From NCBI GenBank assembly GCA_026419195.1, contig JANZZV010000003.1:145806-209805 (forward strand): a DNA stretch of 64,000 bases. Reading direction: 5' to 3'. A program made the position numbers and the translations under genes. This stretch comes from Fervidobacterium sp. Lineage in GTDB: Bacteria; Thermotogota; Thermotogae; Thermotogales; Fervidobacteriaceae. Of this stretch, positions 1 to 9,358 are shown in pieces; position 1 is the stretch's first letter, and the number at the start of each line of letters is the position of its first letter. The notes beneath the pieces are model-generated. The model saw only the letters and a list, made by a program, of their open reading frames with translations. It did not search any database and was not told the DNA's origin.

Positions 1-1
1 T

Positions 2-856
2 AGTACATTTAATAAATTCGAACTAAAAATAGAACCTTCTTTAAGTAATAACATAACCTTATCAAATGTTGACTTAAACGAAGGTGCTTATATTATATTT
101 ACACCAGAGATAGATACCTTTAATATAAGTAACGTATCTATAAAAGAGCAACAATATCAATTCGATAATTTGGCAACGTTAAACTTAGATCAGTTGTTTG
201 CCAACAATCTGGAATTCTTAAAAGAATTTGATTACGAGATATCAGCTAAGGTCAAGTTCGATATCACCAATTCAACAATACCTGCAACTGTTGTATTGAA
301 TGTCTCCGGAACAAATGTTGTCATTAATAAAGGTGAAGAGAAAGACATTGGAGATCTTATAGAAAACTTCATAAAACAAGGAGGAATATTACAAATTAGT
401 GCGAAAATAAAAACAAAAGAAGGTGTTTTAAACGAAAATAGCGAGATAAAACTTAGCTTAAACCTCGATGTGCCGTTCTCTTTAACAGCAAAAGGTAAAG
501 ATATCATTGTAAATAGTGGACCGGTTAACCAAGATCTTAGCATATTAAAACAGATATCAAATATTGTCCAAAAAGCAGAACTTAAATTCAAGACATGGAA
601 TAACACAACAGGGTTAAGTGTGAGATTGAAGCTCAAAGAAGGGACAACCGAAATTTTGAATACGGACATTTCTAGTGCTCACCCAGTGATTACTTTAACA
701 AAAGAACAAATGCAGAGGCTCGGTAGTGGTGGAATAAGCTACGAAATAATAGTACCGAAAGACCAAAAAGTGTCTTTAAACTATACAGGAAAGCTCGCAA
801 TGGCACCTTATATAGCTGTTGAACTAAGTGTAGCCACGGAAGTTAAGTTAAAATAA
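2..856 (+). CDS. C-terminal part of an exported beta-rich protein (partial)
   Basis: The reading frame is open from the window edge, so the true start lies upstream; an internal TTG near 170 is not a convincing start because the frame runs through it. The visible 284 residues alternate hydrophobic and polar residues, carry no membrane helix and no cysteine, and resemble stacked beta-sandwich segments. I do not recognise the family. It ends 15 bases before the next exported protein, behind the same ribosome-site spacing seen in operons here, so the two are probably co-transcribed. A surface or periplasmic structural role is inference only. Confidence 0.75.
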   Translation, partial: STFNKFELKIEPSLSNNITLSNVDLNEGAYIIFTPEIDTFNISNVSIKEQQYQFDNLATLNLDQLFANNLEFLKEFDYEISAKVKFDITNSTIPATVVLNVSGTNVVINKGEEKDIGDLIENFIKQGGILQISAKIKTKEGVLNENSEIKLSLNLDVPFSLTAKGKDIIVNSGPVNQDLSILKQISNIVQKAELKFKTWNNTTGLSVRLKLKEGTTEILNTDISSAHPVITLTKEQMQRLGSGGISYEIIVPKDQKVSLNYTGKLAMAPYIAVELSVATEVKLK

Positions 857-871
857 GGAAGGTGAATGAAC

Positions 872-2104
872 ATGAGAAAAACAGTCTTGATTTTTGTGGT
901 TTTGTTGAGTATATATGCACTTGGTACAGTCTTGGGTCCTTTTGGAATACTTGGTAATCCTGCTTTACTAAAAGAAGACGGGACGTTTTTACTTAAAATT
1001 TCACCTATTGTTGATCTGCAATTTTTCCAAAATCTTTTGACACTTGATAATATAAATGCTATTTTGAATGAAGAAGAGATACTTATTAATCCAAACACCA
1101 TGGGACATGTCATACAAAATGGGATAAAATTTTCACTTCCTGTTAATATCACTGCTTATGCTCACTTGAATCTCCTCGGTCTAAGACTTGTACCCTATGT
1201 TACTGTTGATGGAATGATTAATATGAGCCTTCCAAAAACATTTTCTCAAATACTGTTTGACAATGAGCCAAAGGTTGAAACAAACCTTGAAAGCACTATT
1301 CAAAACTTTGCAAAATCAGATATAAAACTATCGATTGGTGGTAATGTGTTACTTGGTGATTTATTTGTTAATGCTAATTTCTTCATACCCGTTGCGTACA
1401 GCTATGCACAAAACACTTACGCACATGCAAAATACACTTCATCGGCAACTCCTACGTATGCAAATTTGAATGTTGATGCAAAGCTAAGCTTGTTGAGTAC
1501 AATCGATATTCAAAATTTTGGTAACAATTTGCAAGATCCGGAGAAACTGCTTGAGCAGGTTCAGAAGTTAATTGAAAAAGATGCAGGAATTAACCTTGGA
1601 TTCGGATACGGTAATCGAAATTTTGGATTTGCTATAAAAGATATAACAGTTAAACCTGCAAAAGTAAATTACGGTTTGGAATTTGCAATGAACGCTTATG
1701 CTAAGTATCAAGCAGAGGCAACAGATATAACTTTTGATGCAACATACACAGTATCTCAACCCATTTTCTTTAAACTACTTAATCCTATCGAGATAATGGA
1801 CAATGTAAAAATTACAGCATACTACAAAAACGATGGGTTCATAATGTGGGGAATTTCAGGAGTATACGCACTTAACGGAGATTGGGCTGCAAAGATTTAC
1901 GCTGGATTGAATCTGTCAATCCTAAAAGCTTACTATGCCCTAGGAATGTTCCCAACTTTCTATTCACATACAATCGGAGTAGGATTCAATGTTGGTCTGT
2001 TGAATGGTGATTTACAGTTGACGGCAACAACGAATGATTTAAACTTAATGGGTTCAACGACCCCAGGTATAGGTGTATCTCTTAGACTGGCTGGCGGATT
2101 GTAA
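872..2104 (+). CDS. Exported protein of unknown function, possible outer-envelope beta-barrel
   Basis: The protein starts with a basic residue pair and a hydrophobic stretch (MRKTVLIFVVLLSIYALGTV), a signal peptide. It is about 410 residues, has many alternating aromatic/hydrophobic segments, and ends in strands close to the C terminus (GIGVSLRLAGGL), as in outer-membrane barrels. ATG at 872 is preferred over ATG at 866 because the ribosome site GGAAGGTG (857-864) is 7 bases from 872 but only 1 base from 866. It follows another exported beta-rich protein and is closed by a terminator. Barrel topology is inferred; no family is recognised. Confidence 0.75.
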   Translation: MRKTVLIFVVLLSIYALGTVLGPFGILGNPALLKEDGTFLLKISPIVDLQFFQNLLTLDNINAILNEEEILINPNTMGHVIQNGIKFSLPVNITAYAHLNLLGLRLVPYVTVDGMINMSLPKTFSQILFDNEPKVETNLESTIQNFAKSDIKLSIGGNVLLGDLFVNANFFIPVAYSYAQNTYAHAKYTSSATPTYANLNVDAKLSLLSTIDIQNFGNNLQDPEKLLEQVQKLIEKDAGINLGFGYGNRNFGFAIKDITVKPAKVNYGLEFAMNAYAKYQAEATDITFDATYTVSQPIFFKLLNPIEIMDNVKITAYYKNDGFIMWGISGVYALNGDWAAKIYAGLNLSILKAYYALGMFPTFYSHTIGVGFNVGLLNGDLQLTATTNDLNLMGSTTPGIGVSLRLAGGL

Positions 2105-2133
2105 TCTTTTCGCTCTTTAAAAACATTTATCTA

Positions 2134-2142
2134 TGGTATAAT
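2134..2142 (+). promoter_or_regulatory. Extended -10 promoter element before mutL
   Basis: TGG followed by TATAAT, with no clear TTGACA at the usual distance. Transcription from it would start near 2149 and would place the following hairpin at the 5' end of the mutL message. Confidence 0.45.
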
Positions 2143-2153
2143 TTTTGTACAAC

Positions 2154-2184
2154 TGAAAGCCCCTTCGTGGGGCTTTCAATTTAA
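2154..2184 (+). terminator. Rho-independent terminator downstream of the exported-protein pair
   Basis: A 10-bp stem TGAAAGCCCC / GGGGCTTTCA with a TTCGT loop, followed by a T-rich tract. It lies between a promoter-like TATAAT and the mutL start, so it could also form in the mutL leader. Confidence 0.75.
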
Positions 2185-2203
2185 TTTTTGAAAAAAGGGA
2201 GGT

Positions 2204-3979
2204 ATGCATACGTCAGAACGCATCAGAAGATTGAATAGTGATATTATTTCCAAAATAGCCGCTGGTGAAGTTGTGGTTAATCCTTCTTCCGTTGTTAAGG
2301 AGCTTGTGGAAAACAGCCTTGATGCAACAGCTACAAGTATAGAGGTACAGATAAGAAATGGTGGAAAATCTTATATAAAGGTCTCGGATAACGGGATTGG
2401 CATGTCGAAGGAAGATTTGATCTTGGCAATAGAACGTTACACAACGAGTAAGATATCCTCAATAGAGGATATTTATAGTCTTTATTCTTACGGATTCAGA
2501 GGAGAGGCCTTGGCTTCTATTGTCGAAGTCTCCAGAACCGTAATTACGACATCAGATGGTTTAAGTGCACACAGATTGGAAGCTGTAGCAGGAAAGATTG
2601 TTAAGTTAACGGAGACTCATCGTGAAAGAGGTACAACAGTTGAAGTTTACGATTTATTTTTTAATATTCCTGCTCGCAGGAAATTTTTATCCTCAGAGAA
2701 GATAGAGGCAAGGATGGTAACAGAAGTGTTTGAAAAATTCATGTTGATAAGACCAGATGTGAAATTTTTGTTGAAAATAAACGACGAAGTTGTATATAGC
2801 ACAAACCAAAGCAACTTATCCGAAAGATTTTTGCTGATATTTCCAGAAGTAAGGGAATTTAGATCAATTCAACAAGATTTTACTCAGGATGTGCTGATCT
2901 CAGGTATTATTTCTTCACCGCAATTTACAAGAAAAAATAGAACTGGTCAATTATTTTTTGTCAATAAGCGTTTTGTTATGGACAATTTATTACATTTATC
3001 ACTTGAAAGAGGATATGGAGAATCAATTGCCCAAGGTGAACATCCATACGCAGTCGTCTTTTTGGATGTACCACCAGATAAGATAGACGTTAACATACAC
3101 CCACAAAAGTTGCAAGTGAAATTTTCTGATCCACAGATCGTTTACAATGAATTGGCAAGAACTGTGCGTGAAAACATAAGAAAGTTTTCTAGCTATACAA
3201 TGTTTATCGAGAAACTAGACAAAGGCAGCTTTTCCGAGTCTATAAGATCTACAGAAAGTGAAAATGTTGCAAATGTGAGAAAAACGTATAATTCATTCGA
3301 AACTGAATACAGTGCAGATTTTAAAAACAACCCAAACAAAATTAGCAGTGAAAACTCATTTAAAATTTCGGAAACTAAAAGTCTGATCCAACCTGTCTTT
3401 TTCCAAGAATCGGATACTTTACCCAGAGAGTTTATAACACTTAAGAACCGATACATACTTTTCGAGGAAAATGATGGTATAACTATTTTGGATTTTCATG
3501 CAGCGCATGAACGGATAATATACGAAAAACTCAAAGAAAGAAATTTTGACGCTGTTCAATTACTTTTAAGTATAAATTTGAGACTTAGTAAGAGTTTACT
3601 ACAACTTGCGCAAGAACTTTCAAAGGAACTTGAAGAGTTTGGTTTTTTGTTCGGTATTAAAACATTCGAAGATGGGAGTGGCGAAGTTGAAATACGTCAA
3701 ATTCCTTCTATTTTGAAAGTAACAGATGCAGCTGAAGTTTTCCTTGAAGTTTTAGAAGAATACAGGATTCCTTTTGAAAAACCAAAGGGATTAACTTATG
3801 TACTTGCCTCGAAAGCCTGTAAGGCTGCCGTAAAAACTGGTGATAAGATTTCTCAAAATGAGATAAAACAACTCATTCAAGAAATAAGAAACAAAAATTT
3901 GCTTACATGTCCACATGGAAGACCAATTATGATGAAAATCCCCTTTTCTCAACTTGATAGTTATTTTGAAAGAATTTGA
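2204..3979 (+). CDS. mutL: DNA mismatch repair protein MutL
   Basis: MutL couples mismatch recognition by MutS to strand incision. The N-terminal GHKL ATPase has the catalytic Glu36 and Asn37 in KELVENSLDA, the DNGIGM motif and the GFRGEAL motif. The C-terminal domain keeps the metal-dependent endonuclease motif in the form DFHAAHERIIYE, plus the ACKAA and CPHGRP motifs, so this is a nicking MutL as expected in a bacterium without MutH. Length (591) is normal. GGGAGG sits only about 2 bases before ATG 2204; no better in-frame ATG or GTG is nearby, though TTG 2231 is a possible alternative. MutS is not in the window. Confidence 0.97.
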   Translation: MHTSERIRRLNSDIISKIAAGEVVVNPSSVVKELVENSLDATATSIEVQIRNGGKSYIKVSDNGIGMSKEDLILAIERYTTSKISSIEDIYSLYSYGFRGEALASIVEVSRTVITTSDGLSAHRLEAVAGKIVKLTETHRERGTTVEVYDLFFNIPARRKFLSSEKIEARMVTEVFEKFMLIRPDVKFLLKINDEVVYSTNQSNLSERFLLIFPEVREFRSIQQDFTQDVLISGIISSPQFTRKNRTGQLFFVNKRFVMDNLLHLSLERGYGESIAQGEHPYAVVFLDVPPDKIDVNIHPQKLQVKFSDPQIVYNELARTVRENIRKFSSYTMFIEKLDKGSFSESIRSTESENVANVRKTYNSFETEYSADFKNNPNKISSENSFKISETKSLIQPVFFQESDTLPREFITLKNRYILFEENDGITILDFHAAHERIIYEKLKERNFDAVQLLLSINLRLSKSLLQLAQELSKELEEFGFLFGIKTFEDGSGEVEIRQIPSILKVTDAAEVFLEVLEEYRIPFEKPKGLTYVLASKACKAAVKTGDKISQNEIKQLIQEIRNKNLLTCPHGRPIMMKIPFSQLDSYFERI

Positions 3980-4003
3980 TAAGTTCGAAAAAAATGAGCA
4001 AAC

Positions 4004-4033
4004 TTGACTTGTTTATGGCAATTATTGTATAAT
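4004..4033 (+). promoter_or_regulatory. Sigma-A type promoter of tldD-tldE
   Basis: TTGACT at 4004-4009 and TATAAT at 4028-4033, spacer 18. Transcription would start near 4040, giving a leader of about 120 bases with a small TTAAG/CTTAA inverted repeat near 4092-4107. Confidence 0.8.
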
Positions 4034-4162
4034 ATAGAAAATGTTAGCACTACGAACAATACTTACTTATTCATTGTTTGTGTTCCATGTTTAAGTGATG
4101 ACTTAAGTAATTGAGGTATGGTTTAAACTTATGGTTCATGTGATTATAAGGAGGGATTTTGC

Positions 4163-5560
4163 GTGCTCGATATGTTTGATAAGAGCTTTGTTGAAGAGAT
4201 TTTATATACTGTGCTGAAATACGGTGGTGATTTTGCAGAAGTTTTTGTAGAAGACAGATATTCAACGAATTTTAGTCTAAAAAATGGCAAGATTGAGTTA
4301 GCACAAACTGGAAGAATGTTTGGAATTGGGATAAGAGGATTTCTCGGAGATAAAGCAATTTATGGATATACGAACGATTTGTCAAAAGAAAATGTACTCT
4401 TGGTTGCAAAGCGTGTTGGTGAAGCGCTTGGCGAAATAAAGGTCCCGGAAGTATTTTTTGATTTAAGAAAGAAAGAGATTGAAAATAAACACATTGTCTT
4501 GTTAAAACCAGAGCAAGTTAGAAAGCAGACCAAAGTTGGGTATATGAAAAAAGCGTATGAAGCAGCAAAAAATTATTCCGCATTGATTACTCAAGTAGTT
4601 GTAAATTACTGGGATTACGATCAGTATGTTCTTATAGCAAATTCAGAAGGTGTTCACGTAACGGATAATCGCGTTAGGACAAGGTTGATGATAAATGCAG
4701 TTGCTATGAAGGATGGTCAAATGGAATCAGGATTTTATGGACCAGGGGCTGGTATGGGACCAGAATTTTTGGAACGAATAGATGTAGAACAAGCAGGTGT
4801 AAGAGCTGCACGCATAGCGGTGAGGATGGTTGATGCTCAGCCAGCACCGGCTGGAAAAATGACAGTTGTTATCTCTAACGAATTTGGTGGAGTTATATTC
4901 CATGAAGCTGTGGGACACGCCCTTGAAGCTTCTTCTGTTGCACGTGGAATGTCTGTTTTTGCTGGGAAGCTTGGACAAAAGATTGCTGCAGAATGTGTCA
5001 GTGCAGTTGACGATGCCACCATACCAAATGCTTGGGGAAGTGCGAATGTAGACGATGAAGGTACACCAACTCAGAGAAACTTGTTGATAGAAAAAGGTGT
5101 TTTAAAAAGCTATTTGATAGATAAACTTGGCTCAAGACGAATGGGAATGCCTTCTACTGGTAGTGGAAGAAGGCAAGATTATACATTTGCACCTACATCA
5201 AGAATGAGTAATACGTTTATACTGCCCGGTGATTATCATCCAGAAGAGATAATTGCATCTGTTGAATATGGACTGTATGCCAAAACGATGGGAGGAGGTT
5301 CCGTCAATCCAGCAACAGGTGAATTCAATTTTGCTGTAAATGAAGGTTATTTGATAGAAAATGGTAAAATTACCAGACCGGTGAAAGGTGCAACACTCAT
5401 TGGAAAAGGTTATGAAATTATTCAAAAAATAGAAATGGTAGGAAACGACGTAGCAAGAGGTCAAGGTATGTGTGGATCATACAGCGGCAGCATACCTGCT
5501 GATGTTGGACAACCAACCATAAAGGTTAAAGAAATAATTGTTGGGGGGCGAAATAAATGA
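4163..5560 (+). CDS. tldD: TldD metalloprotease subunit
   Basis: TldD and TldE form a heterodimeric Zn-dependent protease that trims unfolded peptides and, in other bacteria, processes microcin B17 and CcdA. The zinc motif HExxxH is present as HEAVGH (His247, Glu248, His252), followed by the conserved GTPTQRNLLIEKGVL and GSGRRQDYTFAPTSRMSNT regions and GGGSVNPATGEFNF. GTG 4163 is chosen because AAGGAGG (4148-4154) lies 8 bases upstream. The stop overlaps the tldE start as ATGA, so translation is coupled. Length 465 is typical. Confidence 0.96.
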   Translation: MLDMFDKSFVEEILYTVLKYGGDFAEVFVEDRYSTNFSLKNGKIELAQTGRMFGIGIRGFLGDKAIYGYTNDLSKENVLLVAKRVGEALGEIKVPEVFFDLRKKEIENKHIVLLKPEQVRKQTKVGYMKKAYEAAKNYSALITQVVVNYWDYDQYVLIANSEGVHVTDNRVRTRLMINAVAMKDGQMESGFYGPGAGMGPEFLERIDVEQAGVRAARIAVRMVDAQPAPAGKMTVVISNEFGGVIFHEAVGHALEASSVARGMSVFAGKLGQKIAAECVSAVDDATIPNAWGSANVDDEGTPTQRNLLIEKGVLKSYLIDKLGSRRMGMPSTGSGRRQDYTFAPTSRMSNTFILPGDYHPEEIIASVEYGLYAKTMGGGSVNPATGEFNFAVNEGYLIENGKITRPVKGATLIGKGYEIIQKIEMVGNDVARGQGMCGSYSGSIPADVGQPTIKVKEIIVGGRNK

Positions 5561-6882
5561 AAACAACGAATTTCGAAATTTTCAAAGACAAAATATTTGC
5601 ACTTGCGAAGGAAAAGAACGTTGAGGTACAGATAAGCTATTCAAAAAATCGAAATTTTCAAGTTCGATACCAAAACGGTACTATGGATCAATATACTGAC
5701 GCAGGAAAATTCAAGATAACCGTCTCTGTTTTGAAGGACGGAAAGTTGGGTAGCTCGTATACAGAAACATTAGATGCAGCCGAAAGAGTCTTTGAGGATG
5801 CATATGAAAACATTTCTATAATCGATAGTGAGGACACTGAATACTTTTACGATGGAAAGGGAAATTATCCGAACATACAGCCATACAATATGGAATTTGA
5901 AAATCTTTCAGTGAGTCAAAGGTTGTCATACGTAGAAAGCGCACATAAGAAAATACGAGAAAGTGAACTCATCCTAAGTGATATTGCAGTATACGGCGAT
6001 CAAATGGTTGAATCAAGGATCGTTAATACACTTGGACTTGACGTTGCATTTACCAGCGGTGGTGGATTCATGTACTCAATGGCAGTTGCAAAAGATACTT
6101 CTCCAAGATCTGCTTTCGAATTTATTGTTGGAAAAAAACCCGAACAAATTGATCCATCTTTTGTTGGTATACGGGCTCGAGATGAAGCAATTGCTTTGAT
6201 TGGTTCAAGATCAGTGAAGAGTGGCAAATATAGAATTATTTTAAGGAATAATGTTTTTGCAGATATTCTGGGATTATTTATTCATATGATCAACGCGGAT
6301 AATGTGCACAAGAATTTATCACCTCTCAAAGGTAAACTTGGAGAAAAAATTGCGGCTGAGAAGTTAAGTATCAAAGATGTTCCATGCCATCCATTGAGTA
6401 TAATAGCCTCCCCATTCGATACACAAGGAGTTCCAACGAGAGAAAAATTTATCGTAGAAAATGGTGTACTTAAGACTTACTTACATAATTTAAAAACTGC
6501 AAAAAAGGATGGTGTTGAACCAACTGGAAACGCACAAGGTGCGAGTATTGCACCTATCAACTTGCTGGTTCAGCCCGGTGAGAAAACTTTCGATCAACTT
6601 GTTCAAGCGCTCAATGACGGAGTAATAATTATAGAAGTCGAAGGAATGCATTCCGGAGCAAATCCTATATCAGGAAACTTCTCACTCGGAGCAAAAGGTT
6701 TTAGGGTTGAAAATGGTAAAATAACTACAGGTATCGAACAAATAACTATTTCCGGAAATTTCTTAGAACTGTTGCAAAAAGTTGAAGATGTTGGGACAGA
6801 TCTAATAGCATCTATTGGAAACGGCGGTATCGTTGTACCTTCTGTTTTGATTAGTGAGATAGATATAGCAGGGAATGCGTAA
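5557..6882 (+). CDS. tldE: TldE/PmbA subunit of the TldD-TldE protease
   Basis: This is the non-catalytic paralogue of TldD: same overall fold, with the GVPTREKFIVENGVLKTYL region and the GNFSLGAKGF and GNFLELLQKVEDVG motifs near the C terminus, but without the HExxxH zinc site. It starts within the tldD stop codon (ATGA), supporting a 1:1 complex. A terminator follows about 40 bases after the stop. Length 441 is normal for PmbA. Confidence 0.95.
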   Translation: MKTTNFEIFKDKIFALAKEKNVEVQISYSKNRNFQVRYQNGTMDQYTDAGKFKITVSVLKDGKLGSSYTETLDAAERVFEDAYENISIIDSEDTEYFYDGKGNYPNIQPYNMEFENLSVSQRLSYVESAHKKIRESELILSDIAVYGDQMVESRIVNTLGLDVAFTSGGGFMYSMAVAKDTSPRSAFEFIVGKKPEQIDPSFVGIRARDEAIALIGSRSVKSGKYRIILRNNVFADILGLFIHMINADNVHKNLSPLKGKLGEKIAAEKLSIKDVPCHPLSIIASPFDTQGVPTREKFIVENGVLKTYLHNLKTAKKDGVEPTGNAQGASIAPINLLVQPGEKTFDQLVQALNDGVIIIEVEGMHSGANPISGNFSLGAKGFRVENGKITTGIEQITISGNFLELLQKVEDVGTDLIASIGNGGIVVPSVLISEIDIAGNA

Positions 6883-6920
6883 GATTTTAAAATAAGACAA
6901 ATAAATTAAAGAAATATCAC

Positions 6921-6942
6921 AGGGGCTCATTGCCCCTTTTAT
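6921..6942 (+). terminator. Terminator of tldD-tldE
   Basis: AGGGGC / GCCCCT stem with a 5-base loop followed by TTTT. Confidence 0.8.
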
Positions 6943-7271
6943 TATTCATTTCAGCTTCCACGAATTTCACCTTAGAACTAATGAGTGTTATAATACTATT
7001 AGATACTGAAGAATTTGACATTGTGTGCAACTTCACAAGATGACTGGGCTTATCCTAACTCATGAATTATTGTATTGATAATTTGATGCATAAGAGAACA
7101 ATTTAAGATATTATAAAGTCTAAAAATTTGAAAAGAGCATTCACAAATCACAAGCATGTGTTGTAAGCAAATTAATAATTAACATAACTATGGTATACTC
7201 GTTTGATAAAGTTGGCTAAAAGTGTATAAACATGCAGGTGCTGAAGAAAAAATTGTAAGGTGGAGGTATGA
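6943..7271. other. Gene-free stretch between tldE and the VanZ-like gene
   Basis: AT-rich, with no ORF above about 20 codons that has a ribosome site and no strong hairpin after the terminator. A TGGTATACT element at 7191-7199 is the likeliest promoter for the next gene, with no good -35. A TTGACA at 7015-7020 has no partner at the right distance. Confidence 0.5.
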
Positions 7272-7832
7272 ATGAAATATAAGTACTTTACCAGAAATCC
7301 AAATAAATTCAGTTTGTTTTTGATATTGACAACAATTTTTATGCTCTGGACTTTTTTAATCTTCTATTTTTCATCGAAACCTCCAGAAGTTTCTTCTATG
7401 CAATCACACTTTGTATACCGAGTTTTGAAAAAATTGGATAATATGATAGATTTTTCAAGAACACAAGCATTCCAAAGATTAGAGACAAAAATCAAAATGT
7501 GGTGGTTTAAAACCCAATATGTACCCGCAGAAATGCTTATAAGAAAGACTGCGCATTTTGGTCTCTATTTCATTTTCGGTATTCTATCTTTTTTGTTATT
7601 TTATGTCTGGAAGAGAGATGTAGCTATAGCATCGTTACTTGGAGTTTCTCTGCCTGGCATTTTAGCAGTCTTTGACGAATATAACCAGCTTTTTTACAAC
7701 AGGGGTTCTTCCTTAAATGATGTTATGATAGACATTTACGGTGCTTTCTTTGGTGTTGTTTTGTCATTAATAGTTGGATGGGCTTATAAATTGATCAAGA
7801 AATTGGTGGAGCACTATAAAAACTTTCATTAA
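7272..7832 (+). CDS. VanZ-like family membrane protein
   Basis: Four predicted membrane helices, the first at residues about 13-33 and the rest in the C-terminal half. The VanZ-like signature is visible: KTAHFGLYFIFG, then DEYNQLFYNRGSSLNDVMIDIYGAFFG. VanZ proteins are membrane proteins linked to teicoplanin resistance in one case, but most have no known job. The N-terminal periplasmic loop (about 60 residues) is longer than usual. GGAGG at 7262-7266 supports ATG 7272. The next gene starts 33 bases on, so co-transcription with the signalling genes is possible. Confidence 0.85.
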   Translation: MKYKYFTRNPNKFSLFLILTTIFMLWTFLIFYFSSKPPEVSSMQSHFVYRVLKKLDNMIDFSRTQAFQRLETKIKMWWFKTQYVPAEMLIRKTAHFGLYFIFGILSFLLFYVWKRDVAIASLLGVSLPGILAVFDEYNQLFYNRGSSLNDVMIDIYGAFFGVVLSLIVGWAYKLIKKLVEHYKNFH

Positions 7833-7865
7833 GTATATCATATTCCAGAAAAAGAAGGTGTGGTA

Positions 7866-9314
7866 ATGCAAAAAATTTCTTTGCTTATAATTACCTTAGT
7901 TTGTACACTGATAGTTAATACAGAATTTGGTGTGATTTTATACACCTATGGGCACAACGTAGCTCCGAAATACTTTATCAAGGATGGAGAAATATATGGA
8001 TTTTGTAATGATATAATACAAGAGCTAAACAAAGAGCTCAGTTCAAGTAATGTAAGTATCAAATACAAATCGAAAAATTTAATGGCAGTTAAGCAGGTGT
8101 TTGATAAACTTGAACAAAATGAAATTCAAATAATCGTAGGTGTTGGTTATCTTGAAGATAAGGAGGGAAAAGTAGAGTACATTAAGTTTCCCTTATACAG
8201 TATTAGAGAATTTTTCACAACAAAAAAAGAATTTGAAGACAAGATAAAAAAGGCTCAAGTTGTTAAAATAGGTGTTATTGCTGGTAGTCTTCCGTCAAGG
8301 AAGTTATCTCTTGTTTTCCGTGGTAGTCAAGTTGTTGAATTTAAGAATTCAGAAGAGCTCATATTAGCTCTTGAAAAAGGGATTATAGACGTTATCTTCT
8401 GGTCTACATTATCACATGGTTATTTCAGCTTGTTGCATCCAGGAAAATATTCAGGCGTAGAAACTATTGGCGAGAAGTTTTACCATTACGTTGCGGTTAA
8501 TAAGAATCTTAGTAAATCGGTCGTGGAAAAAATCTACAATGCTGTTAAAAAATTGAACGAAAATGGTACGATTGAAAATCTGATAAGAAAATACAAGTTG
8601 GATCAATTTGTTTTACCTGGAAACAATGTTGAAATTTTATTTGTAGATTGGAAACCGTATGAGTGGTATGATGAAAAAGAGGGAAAATGGAAAGGATTCG
8701 ACGTAGAGACAGTCAGTCAAGTTTTCAAGAATCTTGGTTTCAAAGTAACCTTTAAAACCTTGCCATGGGAAAGATGTCTTGAAGTAATGAAAATTCGTGC
8801 ATACGATGGTATAATGAGTTTGAGGATCAGCGATGAGAGGAAAGAGTACCTTTTATTTCCTGACGAACCTTTAAGTACAGGGATCGATGTTCTATTTAAA
8901 CTTAAGGATAGAAATATACCTTTTGAAGCACTTGAGACAATACCAAAAGATACAGTATGTGGATACACACGTGGATATGCTTATGGGGACTGGTTTTGGA
9001 ATGCACCATTTGTTAAGGAGCCTGTAGACGACGACGTAACAGGTTTTAGATTACTTAAGAAAGGTAGGTTGGATCTGTTTGTTTGTAACTTAGCGGTTGG
9101 TAAGTCGTTAATTAAAGATTTGGGAATGGAAAAAGAAGTTGTCTATTCTAAAAATTTCTCTGGAAAAATGATATACTATATCGCATTTTCAAAGAACTTT
9201 CATGGTAATCATTTGGTGAACATATTCTCTCAAGAACTTAAGAAATTTAAAAAAACAGATGTGTACAAACAAATACTTAGCCGTTATGGTTTAAAGTATG
9301 AGGACCTCTGGTAA
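7866..9314 (+). CDS. Tandem family-3 solute-binding protein (periplasmic sensor candidate)
   Basis: A signal peptide (residues 1 to about 20) is followed by two copies of the bacterial extracellular solute-binding family 3 fold, roughly 22-245 and 255-482. The second copy shows the classic order: a short strand, KGFDVETVSQVFKNLGF, LPWERCLEVMKIRAYDGIMS, then a distal lobe. Such domains bind amino acids or similar ligands. No ABC permease or ATPase is nearby; a histidine kinase follows after 44 bases, so it probably presents ligand to that kinase rather than to a transporter. ATG 7866 is preferred over GTG 7860 because AAGGTG ends just before it. Confidence 0.85.
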   Translation: MQKISLLIITLVCTLIVNTEFGVILYTYGHNVAPKYFIKDGEIYGFCNDIIQELNKELSSSNVSIKYKSKNLMAVKQVFDKLEQNEIQIIVGVGYLEDKEGKVEYIKFPLYSIREFFTTKKEFEDKIKKAQVVKIGVIAGSLPSRKLSLVFRGSQVVEFKNSEELILALEKGIIDVIFWSTLSHGYFSLLHPGKYSGVETIGEKFYHYVAVNKNLSKSVVEKIYNAVKKLNENGTIENLIRKYKLDQFVLPGNNVEILFVDWKPYEWYDEKEGKWKGFDVETVSQVFKNLGFKVTFKTLPWERCLEVMKIRAYDGIMSLRISDERKEYLLFPDEPLSTGIDVLFKLKDRNIPFEALETIPKDTVCGYTRGYAYGDWFWNAPFVKEPVDDDVTGFRLLKKGRLDLFVCNLAVGKSLIKDLGMEKEVVYSKNFSGKMIYYIAFSKNFHGNHLVNIFSQELKKFKKTDVYKQILSRYGLKYEDLW

Positions 9315-9358
9315 ATTGATTGTTCACCAGTTCTATAAATTCTTGTCGAGGTGATGAG

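Noticed and set aside
232..669. 145-residue open frame on the minus strand
   Set aside because: Opposite to the first exported protein, no ribosome site, composition is that of a shadow frame.
5557..6882. TldE lacks the HExxxH zinc motif, as if decayed
   Set aside because: Absence of the motif is normal for the TldE/PmbA subunit.
7015..7020. Perfect TTGACA in the long gap after tldE
   Set aside because: No -10 hexamer at 15-19 bases and no gene at a sensible distance.
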